Shown here: in pieces, positions 25,084 through 32,264 of the stretch
Layout of the letters: every line of letters starts with the position of its first letter
How positions within the stretch are numbered: the first letter of the stretch is position 1
From: CANCDA01 sp043757205
Lineage (GTDB): Bacteria > Pseudomonadota > Gammaproteobacteria > Burkholderiales > Burkholderiaceae_C
Direction: 5' to 3'
Length of the DNA: 42,911 bases
Assembly: GCA_043757205.1 (NCBI GenBank)
Contig: JAYVPU010000303.1
Span: 1 to 42,911 of the forward strand
Notes under the pieces: model-generated
Seen by the model: the letters and a program-made list of their open reading frames with translations, nothing else
Told to the model about the DNA's origin: nothing
Database searches by the model: none
Position numbers and translations under genes: made by a program

Positions 25084-26043
25084 ATGAAGCGACTTCTAAG
25101 TCTTTGGCTCCTTTTTGTGGTCGTGACCTTGCCCGTTGGTGCTCAGAGTTATCCCACCAAACCTGTGCGCCTGCTGGTGCCCTTCCCGGCGGGTGGCGGC
25201 ACGGACATCTTGTCGCGTGCCTTGGCGCAAAAACTGGCCGACAAAATGGGCCAATCGGTGGTGGTGGAAAACCGGCCCGGTGCGGGTGGCACCATCGGTG
25301 CCGAGGCTGGTGCCAAGGCCGCGCCCGATGGCTACACGCTGCTGCTTACCACGTCGAGCACGCACAGCATCGGCCCGGCTATCAATCCACGAATCCCCTA
25401 CAACGTTGAGACCGATTTCACGCCTATCGTTTACGTGGCCAACTCACCGCAGATCATTCTGGTGCCTGTGAATTCACGCGCCAAAAACCTGCGCGAGTTC
25501 ATTGACTATGCGCGTCAGAACCCGGGGCGTTTGAATTACGCGTCCAGCGGCAATGGCACCATCTCCAACCTCGCCACCGAGGTTTTCAAGTCCCAATCCG
25601 ACACATTCCTTGTGCACATACCCTACCGTGGCACCGGGCTATCCATCACCGACCTGGTCAGCGGCAAAGTGGACGTGCTGTTCGATTCCCTGGTCAGTGG
25701 CATGCCGCATGTGAAGGATGGCAAATTACGCGCATTGGCCGTGACCAGCCCCAAGCGCAGTGCGCTGGCACCGGAGATGCCGACCGTGGCTGAACTTCTG
25801 CCTGGTTTCGAATCTGTGACCTGGTTCGGCATCTATGGACCGCGTGGCTTGCCCGCTGACATCGTGGCGCGTGTTAACCAAGCGGTGAATGCTGCATTGG
25901 CAGATTCTGACCTCAAGGATCGCTTTGCCCGTTTGGGTGCGGAGCCCACTGGCGGCACACCCGAAGCTTTTGCTGCAACGGTGAAGGCGGAGTCGGCCAA
26001 GTGGAAAAAAATCATTGCCGAACGAAAAATAACCTCAGACTGA
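25084..26043 (+). CDS. Bug/TctC-family periplasmic solute-binding protein
   Basis: A 319-residue TctC protein: signal peptide (about 1-20, GAQS cleavage), YPTKPVRLLVPFPAGGGTDI, VVENRPGAGGTIGAEAG, APDGYTLLLTTSSTHSIG, NYASSGNGTISNLATEV and IPYRGTG. GAGAGAAATG precedes the start chosen at 25084. It lies between DUF3422 and a gamma-glutamyltransferase-like gene, 1.4 kb after tctA, so it may be the receptor for the tctBA pair, but the terminator and DUF3422 separate them. Confidence 0.92.
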   Translation: MKRLLSLWLLFVVVTLPVGAQSYPTKPVRLLVPFPAGGGTDILSRALAQKLADKMGQSVVVENRPGAGGTIGAEAGAKAAPDGYTLLLTTSSTHSIGPAINPRIPYNVETDFTPIVYVANSPQIILVPVNSRAKNLREFIDYARQNPGRLNYASSGNGTISNLATEVFKSQSDTFLVHIPYRGTGLSITDLVSGKVDVLFDSLVSGMPHVKDGKLRALAVTSPKRSALAPEMPTVAELLPGFESVTWFGIYGPRGLPADIVARVNQAVNAALADSDLKDRFARLGAEPTGGTPEAFAATVKAESAKWKKIIAERKITSD

Positions 26044-26057
26044 ACAGGAGCCTCCAT

Positions 26058-27680
26058 ATGAAATTCAACTACGCCAACCCCTACGCCAGCACCCGTTTGC
26101 CGGTCTTTGCCCGCAACGTGGTGTCCACCTCTCACCCGCTGGCCTCGCAGGCCGGTTTGCGTATGTTGTGGAAGGGCGGTAATGCGGTGGATGCCGCTAT
26201 TGCTGCTGCTGCGGTGCTCACCATCTGTGAGCCCGTGAGCAATGGCTTGGGCAGCGATGCGTTCGGCATTGTGTGGGACGGCAAGGAACTTCATGGCCTC
26301 AACGCCTCAGGTCGCGCACCGCAGAGCTGGACGCCTGAATATTTCAAGCGCAAGTATGGCGACAGCGAGACTGCACCGCCGAAGCGGGGCTTTGATTCCG
26401 TCACCGTGCCCGGCGCGGTGGCCAGTTGGGTGGCGATGAGTGAGCGCTTTGGCAAGTTGCCCTTTGCCGACCTGATGGAGCCGGCCATCGAGATCGCTGA
26501 GCGCGGCTATTTGTTGCCGGTGGTGGTGCAGGAAAAGTGGGCGGCCGCGACCGATGAGATGAAGTCGCTCCCCGGGTTTGCACAAAATTTCTTGCCCTGG
26601 GGGCGTGCACCAGAAGTGGGTGAGTTGTTCCAGTTCAAGGCCGCGGCGCGCGGCTTGCGTGCCATCGCGCAAACTAAAGGCCAAGCCTTTTACGGTGGTG
26701 AAATCGCACACGCGCTTGAAAAATTCTCTACCGCCAACAACGGTAGCCTCAAGGCGAGTGACTTTGCTGCTTATCAGCCGGAGTGGGTCAAACCGATTGG
26801 CAAAAACTATCGGGGCTACACCCTGCATGAAATTCCGCCTAATGGGCAAGGCGTTGCGGCCTTGATCGCCCTGGGGATTTTAGACAAGTTTGACCTGGGC
26901 GCGCTGGCGGTGGACGGTGTGGACTCCCAGCACTTGCAGATTGAAGCCATGAAGTTGGCTTTTGCCGATGTGTACCGCTATGTGGCCGAACCCGCGAGCA
27001 TGGAAGTCACGGTCGAGCAAATGCTTGACGACACCTACTTGGCCTCGCGCGCCAAACTCATCGACATGAAACGGGCGCAAGATTTTGGCGCGGGCAATCC
27101 GGTCAAGGGCGGCACAATTTACCTGAGCACAGCAGACGAAAACGGCATGATGGTCAGCTTCATTCAGAGCAACTACATGGGTTTTGGCTCGGGCTGCGTG
27201 GAGCCCACGTTTGGCGTCAGCCTGCAAAACCGGGGGCATGCGTTCAGCCTGGATCCGGCGGCACTGAATCCGGGCAATCTGGTGGCACCGGGCAAGCGCC
27301 CCTTCCACACCATCATCCCCGCTTTTTTAACGAAAGACGGGCAACCGGTGATGAGCTACGGCGTCATGGGGGCCAATATGCAGCCTCAGGGCCACGTGCA
27401 GACCCTGGTGCGCATGCTGGACTACGGACAAAACCCGCAGGCCGCATGCGATGCGCCACGCTGGCGCTACAACGAGGGTTTGGAGATCAATGTGGAAGCC
27501 AATATGGCAGCGCCCACCGTGCAGGGATTGGCTGAACTCGGGCACCGCATGGAGGTGATCACCGACTCTTACCAGGACTTTGGTGCAGGCCAGTTCATCT
27601 GGCGTGCGGGAGACCCCAAGCTGGAGGGCTATGTGGTGGCCAGTGACCCGCGTCGGGACGGTTTGGCGGCAGGATTCTAG
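26058..27680 (+). CDS. Gamma-glutamyltransferase (Ntn-hydrolase) family enzyme
   Basis: A 540-residue protein of the GGT/YwrD type, which self-cleaves at a threonine to form two subunits and hydrolyses or transfers gamma-glutamyl groups. Marks: STSHPLASQAGLRMLWKGGN and AVDAAIAAAAVLTICEPVSN at the N-terminus, IPPNGQGVAALIAL, then KGGTIYLSTADENG with candidate nucleophile Thr353, and MGFGSGC. In E. coli GGT the nucleophile precedes a second Thr (TTHY); here the site reads GGTIY, so cleavage should be confirmed. No clear signal peptide, unlike classical periplasmic GGT. AACAGGAG precedes the ATG. It follows TctC by 14 bp, so import and hydrolysis may be linked. Confidence 0.87.
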   Translation: MKFNYANPYASTRLPVFARNVVSTSHPLASQAGLRMLWKGGNAVDAAIAAAAVLTICEPVSNGLGSDAFGIVWDGKELHGLNASGRAPQSWTPEYFKRKYGDSETAPPKRGFDSVTVPGAVASWVAMSERFGKLPFADLMEPAIEIAERGYLLPVVVQEKWAAATDEMKSLPGFAQNFLPWGRAPEVGELFQFKAAARGLRAIAQTKGQAFYGGEIAHALEKFSTANNGSLKASDFAAYQPEWVKPIGKNYRGYTLHEIPPNGQGVAALIALGILDKFDLGALAVDGVDSQHLQIEAMKLAFADVYRYVAEPASMEVTVEQMLDDTYLASRAKLIDMKRAQDFGAGNPVKGGTIYLSTADENGMMVSFIQSNYMGFGSGCVEPTFGVSLQNRGHAFSLDPAALNPGNLVAPGKRPFHTIIPAFLTKDGQPVMSYGVMGANMQPQGHVQTLVRMLDYGQNPQAACDAPRWRYNEGLEINVEANMAAPTVQGLAELGHRMEVITDSYQDFGAGQFIWRAGDPKLEGYVVASDPRRDGLAAGF

Positions 27681-27761
27681 GCTATATTTTCTATGAGTTC
27701 CAATGTCAAAAATTCCTGATGCACTTGTAAATGATGCACAATCAGCTCCTAAAAATATAGC
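27681..27761. repeat. Inverted pair made of a half-copy and a full copy of the 27-bp repeat
   Basis: GCTATATTTT (27681-27690) and AAAATATAGC (27752-27761) are perfect 10-bp inverted repeats that bracket the start codon of the EamA gene. The right arm is the end of the repeat copy at 27735-27761; the left arm is the same end in the opposite orientation, immediately after the upstream stop. Confidence 0.5.
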
Positions 27762-28668
27762 AACTGGGGTGCTTCTGGCGGCTCTGGGTGCCATTGCATT
27801 CAGTGGTAAGGCGATCATCGTCAAGCTGGCCTATCGCTACCAAGTGGATGCGGTCACGCTCATCATGTACCGCATGCTGTTTGCCTTGCCGCTGTTCATG
27901 GCCATGGCGTGGTGGGGCACGTATCGACTAGGTGGGTCTGTGCGTGTTGCACTGACGCGCCGTGACTGGATTGGCATTGTTGGTCTGGGTTTTAGCGGTT
28001 ATTACTTGGCCAGTTTTCTTGATTTTGCCGGGTTGCAATACATCAGCGCTTCATTAGAGCGCTTGATTCTCTACATCACACCCACACTGGTCATGGGTTT
28101 GGGTTGGTTGCTCTATGGTCGTTCTATTCAGCGCACGCAGGTGTGGGGCATGGGGCTCAGTTATTTAGGCGTGGTGTTGGTGTTTGGTCATGAGGTGAGC
28201 CTGGAGGGGGGGGGCGTGGCCTTGGGGGCTTTGTTGGTATTTTTAAGTGCTGTCAGTTACGCGATTTACTTGAGCTACAGCGGCGAGCTGGTGCAGCGAT
28301 TGGGCTCGCTCAAGTTGGTCGGTTTGGCAACGACGGTGGCCTGTTTGTTGTGCATTCTTCAGTTTGCATTGTTGCGTCCCTTGAACTGGAATGCAATGCA
28401 AGTAGCGCCAGAAGTGATCTGGCTGTCATTGTTGAACGCGACTGCATGTACGGCCGTGCCGGTATTGCTTGTGATGATGGCTATTGAGCGTATTGGCGCT
28501 GGTGCTGCGGCCCAGGCCGGTATGGTTGGGCCGATGTCCACTATCCTGATGGGGGTCTGGATTTTGGGTGAGCCGTTCACGAGTTGGGTCGGTTTGGGGA
28601 CCGTGCTGGTGATTGCCGGCATTCTTGTTTTTAGCCAATCAGGCAGGACGCGAATTTTGAATCGTTAA
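27703..28668 (+). CDS. EamA/DMT-superfamily transporter
   Basis: A 321-residue inner-membrane protein with ten predicted helices in two EamA repeats; the first has YRYQVDAVTLIMYRMLFALP and the second AMIERIGAGAAAQAGMVGPM-like ERIGAGAAAQAGMVGPMSTI with EPFTSWVGLGT. DMT proteins usually export or import amino acids or metabolites; substrate unknown. Residues about 12-20 (AQSAPKNIA) are encoded by the 27-bp repeat at 27735-27761. It ends the GC-rich part of the window. Confidence 0.88.
   Translation: MSKIPDALVNDAQSAPKNIATGVLLAALGAIAFSGKAIIVKLAYRYQVDAVTLIMYRMLFALPLFMAMAWWGTYRLGGSVRVALTRRDWIGIVGLGFSGYYLASFLDFAGLQYISASLERLILYITPTLVMGLGWLLYGRSIQRTQVWGMGLSYLGVVLVFGHEVSLEGGGVALGALLVFLSAVSYAIYLSYSGELVQRLGSLKLVGLATTVACLLCILQFALLRPLNWNAMQVAPEVIWLSLLNATACTAVPVLLVMMAIERIGAGAAAQAGMVGPMSTILMGVWILGEPFTSWVGLGTVLVIAGILVFSQSGRTRILNR
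27735..27761 (+). repeat. 27-bp dispersed repeat, copy in the EamA gene
   Basis: Same length as the other copies and 22 of 27 identical to the one at 18227-18253. It encodes AQSAPKNIA near the N-terminus. Confidence 0.65.
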
Positions 28669-28704
28669 GATTCGGGCTAGAACAGGGGGGGAATAAGACA
28701 ATTA

Positions 28705-28784
28705 GTTCATAAAATGTGAACTGTTACACCGTAAGTGGTTGCCGTAAGTGTTAATTTACGTAAAAACCTCTTACATTTCCGTAA
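28705..28784 (+). promoter_or_regulatory. Cluster of TTAC/GTAA inverted repeats upstream of the exopolysaccharide operon
   Basis: The leader holds an imperfect palindrome GTTCA-N7-TGAAC (28705-28721), TTAC-ACC-GTAA (28724-28734), a 9-bp direct repeat CCGTAAGTG at 28729-28737 and 28742-28750 (13-bp period), the perfect palindrome TTTACGTAAA (28755-28764), and TTAC-N6-GTAA (28771-28784). Such regular half-sites in front of a long operon suggest cooperative binding of a regulator. The regulator is not identifiable. Confidence 0.5.
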
Positions 28785-28803
28785 TAAGAAATGGGCGATC
28801 GAA

Positions 28804-30666
28804 TTGAGACAGCTTCACATTACTCACCTCACAAGACTTAGTCTATCCAATCACTTTCGATCCTTTGGGTGGGGCGTGGCGTTATTCGTGAGTTTTCTGT
28901 GTGTATCCCAGCCTGGCATGGCACAAACCAAAAGCCAACCCAGTGCAGCCTTTGAACTCTACAACGAAGCCAAATATGATGCCGCTGCTGCACGCGGCTT
29001 GTCGGATTTGTTGGTTCAACCTTGGAATCATGAGCTGAGATTGTTGGTCGCCGACAGCTTGCTGCGTGTCGGAAAAGTGGCAGAAGCCAAAATTCAATTA
29101 GAGACTTTGGATGGAACCAGTGTGGCCAAGGATGCCAAAACTCGATTGAGCGCACTGCAAAAGCCTGGTCCCAATGTGGCGGTAAGTTTGCCGGCGTCGC
29201 CGACTGTGGTGGCCGCACCGATAGTCGCACCGATTTCACCAGTCCGCGTTGTTGAGCTTCCTACAGTGCCAGTTCAGGTCACGGCCCCTGCCTCTGTGCC
29301 AGTCCAAGTGGTTGCGACTGCCTCCGCCCCAGCTTTGGCTAATGTTTCAATTCCCGCGCCTATCGCAACACCCGTGACGGTCAGTAATCAATCGGTGGTG
29401 ACGCCCACTGGCGCGCTCCTTCAACTGGCCCCGTTTCAATACATTCCTCCAGCGGGTGCGCGTTTGCCCGATCAGGCCACGCAACCCAAACGCAGTCCTG
29501 AGTACCAGCGAATTGCGGACTTGAGCACGGCGGGTGACTACCAAACTGCGGGGACAGAAGGACTGGCCTTGCAGGACAAGGGGGGCATGGATGATGAGTT
29601 GAAGCTGATTTTTGCCAACAGCCTCGCGTGGACAGGCCGTTTACCAGAGGCAACGCGAACTTACCAAAGTTTGACGACGGGAAAACTGGCCAAAGAAGCG
29701 AACATTGGCTTGGCCAACATTGATCGCTGGTTGGGCTACGACCACCGAGCCGCACCCGTTTACCGTTCGGTGTTGGCGACGGATCCGGAGAATCCGGATG
29801 CCTTGCTAGGACTTGAATTGGCATCGCGTGAGCTCCGCCCACGCACCATGCTGACCTATGGCGGATCTAATGATTCTTCCGATCTGAACACGCGCGTATT
29901 CACGGCCAATCATCGCTGGCGTGACAGTACCGGTGCAAACGTCATGGAGGTCGAAACCAGTCGTTTTAAGGGCACTTTGCCCACGGTGGAAGTTGAGCAA
30001 AAAGACGCAACCTTTCGCTACAGGGCGTTGGAGCGGGATTACAAGCCGAGTTTTGAGATCAGCACCATAGGTAATACAGTGTATGGCGGGGCGGGTGTTT
30101 CTTTGGGAGATCGCCCGGTTCTGGTTGAAGTTGGCCTGGTTAACTGGGGTCGTTTCGCCACCAACCCAAACGCATTGGCTTCTAATTTATCGGCCTCGCA
30201 CTTGGGGTTACAAACTTCTCACGGTTTTTCTTTTGGCAAGCTGGTTGGGCGTGTTGATGGTTATGGCATCTCGGATGGGAACACTATTTTAACCAGTAGT
30301 CTGCGTCTTTCTCCCTTGTGGCGACCTCTGGGATCACACTTTAAGCCCCTCATAGGTATTGAGACGCGTGATGCAAAATTCAATACAACCAATTATTGGT
30401 CACCGGCTCAAGGCTATGGCTCTGTCTATGCCGGGCTGTTGGGCGAGTGGGGCAGTGATAACTGGAACCTGTATGCGTCGGGTCAACTCGGACGGCCTTT
30501 GTATGGAGAGGCAGGCGATAGCTGGAGTTGGACAGCAGGTGGGAAGCGTTGGCTTTCTGACGATATTGCCATCAGCTTAAATTTGTGGGGCTTGTCAAAT
30601 CAACGTGACAATGCGCCATACCGTGCAAACACCTTCTCTGTTAGTCTGGAAAAGCTGTGGAGATAA
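28804..30666 (+). CDS. TPR / outer-membrane beta-barrel exopolysaccharide porin (PgaA/BcsC-C-terminal type)
   Basis: About 620 residues: signal peptide (WGVALFVSFLCVSQPGMAQ), TPR-like repeats around residues 30-110 and 235-340 (YNEAKYDAAAARGLSDLLVQ; NPDALLGLELASRELR), a Pro/Val/Ala-rich linker (about 120-215), then a long beta-barrel ending with alternating aromatic strands and KLWR. This is the plan of exopolysaccharide porins, with a periplasmic TPR scaffold and barrel. The start is uncertain: a GTG at 28735 would place the operator repeats inside the coding region, so the TTG at 28804 is preferred. It overlaps the glycosyltransferase gene by 10 nt. Similarity to BcsC or PgaA is structural; I cannot decide between them. 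Confidence 0.75.
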   Translation: MRQLHITHLTRLSLSNHFRSFGWGVALFVSFLCVSQPGMAQTKSQPSAAFELYNEAKYDAAAARGLSDLLVQPWNHELRLLVADSLLRVGKVAEAKIQLETLDGTSVAKDAKTRLSALQKPGPNVAVSLPASPTVVAAPIVAPISPVRVVELPTVPVQVTAPASVPVQVVATASAPALANVSIPAPIATPVTVSNQSVVTPTGALLQLAPFQYIPPAGARLPDQATQPKRSPEYQRIADLSTAGDYQTAGTEGLALQDKGGMDDELKLIFANSLAWTGRLPEATRTYQSLTTGKLAKEANIGLANIDRWLGYDHRAAPVYRSVLATDPENPDALLGLELASRELRPRTMLTYGGSNDSSDLNTRVFTANHRWRDSTGANVMEVETSRFKGTLPTVEVEQKDATFRYRALERDYKPSFEISTIGNTVYGGAGVSLGDRPVLVEVGLVNWGRFATNPNALASNLSASHLGLQTSHGFSFGKLVGRVDGYGISDGNTILTSSLRLSPLWRPLGSHFKPLIGIETRDAKFNTTNYWSPAQGYGSVYAGLLGEWGSDNWNLYASGQLGRPLYGEAGDSWSWTAGGKRWLSDDIAISLNLWGLSNQRDNAPYRANTFSVSLEKLWR

Positions 30667-32006
30667 AAAAAATCATCAGGCTCTTAGTGGCTGCAGGGGT
30701 TATCAGCGGAATGATCTACCTTCTGATCATGAGTTATCAAAACGTGCTTGAAACACAGGGTTCATTTTCCTTGTTGCTTGAAAGTTATGTGCTGACATTC
30801 ATCAGTACTTATTTGCTGATTTTTCTCGGTTTGTTGGTGATTCGCTATGCGGTGTTAATTCTTTACTCCTTCATGGAGCATTTTGAGGTGATCAAGCGAG
30901 GTTATCCTCGGTACGTGGCCCGAGCAGAGAGCTCTTTACCCATGATTTCGTTGGTTGTACCCGCTTACAACGAAGGGCTAGTGATCCAGGCCGCCATTCG
31001 CTCATTGTTGCAACTGAGCTACCCGAATTACGAAATCATCGTGATTGATGACGGCTCTACAGACGATACTTACGAAAAGGCAATGGTCGTCGCACAAGAA
31101 TCTAGCGATATCACTGTGCGGGTTGTGACGAAGCGCAACGGGGGTAAAGCGGAAGCCTTGAATACGGGAATGACACTGGCGCGAGGTGAGTTTGTACTCA
31201 ATATGGATGGCGATACCAAGCTGACGAGTAATACGTTGAGAGCTTGCGTCCGTCATTTTGATAACCCCATGGTGGGTGCCGTGGCTGGTAATGTGAAGGT
31301 GCTGAACCGAGACAGCATTTGGAGCAAAATTCAGGCCCTGGAGTATGTCGAGGGCTTGGCTATGGCCCGCAAGGCCCAAAGCTATATGCGTGCTGTCAAT
31401 ATCATTCCAGGCCCGCTTGGTATGTTTCGTAAGTCAGTGCTCCAGCAGGTTGGTGGCTACGATCACGATACCTTCGCAGAGGACTGCGATTTGACCCTTA
31501 AAATGTTGATGCACGGTTGGCACATTGCCTATGAGCCCAACGCCATTGCGTGGGTGGAGACCCCCAGTCGCCTGTTGGATTTGCTGAAACAGCGTTATCG
31601 GTGGACCCGAGGCATTTTGCAAGCGACCAAAAAGCACAGTTACGCACTGTGGCAGCCTCGTAAGGCGGGTGTTAATTGTTTTATCCTTTGGTACATGTTG
31701 TTTGAAGGGATCATGTGGCCCTTTTCGACTTTGTTGGGAAATGTATTTTTTAGCTATGTTGCTATTCAGTATGGACTGGCGTCACTTTTATTTTATTGGT
31801 GGTTGCAGTTGACCCTACTCGACGTGGTAGCCGCAGCGTACTGCGTCATCGTTGAAGAGGAGGAGCCCTCATTGATACTTTATGCCGTGACTTTTAGACT
31901 TTTTTATATCAATATTATTGACGTCTCGAAGGTATTTGCCACTATTGAAGAATGGCGTGGTCAAACAATGACCTGGGGAAAACTTGAGCGAGAAGGAAAA
32001 CTTTAA
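30657..32006 (+). CDS. GT2 processive glycosyltransferase, PgaC/IcaA-like
   Basis: A 449-residue inner-membrane polymerase. Two N-terminal helices (about 10-27, 42-72) precede the GT-A domain: VVPAYNEG, VIDDGS with Asp131/Asp132, NMDGD with Asp184/Asp186 (metal), AEDCD with Glu275-Asp276 (base), and QRYRW at 312-316. All processive-GT2 motifs are intact. Two to three C-terminal helices follow (about 340-410). The order resembles PgaC, which makes poly-beta-1,6-GlcNAc; the sugar here is unknown. It starts with a GTG inside the preceding porin gene. It is the only intact glycosyltransferase in this part of the locus, since the BcsA-like protein lacks these motifs. Confidence 0.88.
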   Translation: MEIKKIIRLLVAAGVISGMIYLLIMSYQNVLETQGSFSLLLESYVLTFISTYLLIFLGLLVIRYAVLILYSFMEHFEVIKRGYPRYVARAESSLPMISLVVPAYNEGLVIQAAIRSLLQLSYPNYEIIVIDDGSTDDTYEKAMVVAQESSDITVRVVTKRNGGKAEALNTGMTLARGEFVLNMDGDTKLTSNTLRACVRHFDNPMVGAVAGNVKVLNRDSIWSKIQALEYVEGLAMARKAQSYMRAVNIIPGPLGMFRKSVLQQVGGYDHDTFAEDCDLTLKMLMHGWHIAYEPNAIAWVETPSRLLDLLKQRYRWTRGILQATKKHSYALWQPRKAGVNCFILWYMLFEGIMWPFSTLLGNVFFSYVAIQYGLASLLFYWWLQLTLLDVVAAAYCVIVEEEEPSLILYAVTFRLFYINIIDVSKVFATIEEWRGQTMTWGKLEREGKL

Positions 32007-32007
32007 T

Positions 32008-32235
32008 ATGGATTTAATTTCAATATTGGCAACGGTTATCTTAGCCACCACCATCGGTACGGTGATGATCGGTGTCGCGGCTTATGTTGCGTTCAAGCTC
32101 CGTGACAAACGAAAACCTAAAGCCAGGATCACCGGAGAGGAAGATGGCATGCCAAAGAGTACGACCTATGAGCCTATCTTTTTGAGCCGTTATGTGCCTG
32201 AATCTTCATCCGTGGCTGAATCCGGAAAGCAGTAA
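32008..32235 (+). CDS. Small single-helix membrane protein, PgaD-position
   Basis: A 75-residue protein with one transmembrane helix (about residues 4-30) followed by a basic juxtamembrane KLRDKRKPKAR and a hydrophilic tail with YEPIFLSRYVPES. AAGGAAAA lies 7 nt before the ATG at 32008, which is 1 nt after the glycosyltransferase stop; a TTG 24 nt earlier is less likely. PgaD, a small membrane partner needed by PgaC, holds the same position in pga operons, but I see no sequence similarity that proves homology (PgaD has two helices). Function inferred from place only. Confidence 0.65.
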   Translation: MDLISILATVILATTIGTVMIGVAAYVAFKLRDKRKPKARITGEEDGMPKSTTYEPIFLSRYVPESSSVAESGKQ

Positions 32236-32264
32236 GACAAGATTTTGGTCGCTTAGTGCCAGAT

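Noticed and set aside
28705..28784. CRISPR-like or iteron origin structure
   Set aside because: The repeats are short dyads of varied spacing next to an operon start; an operator cluster explains them better.
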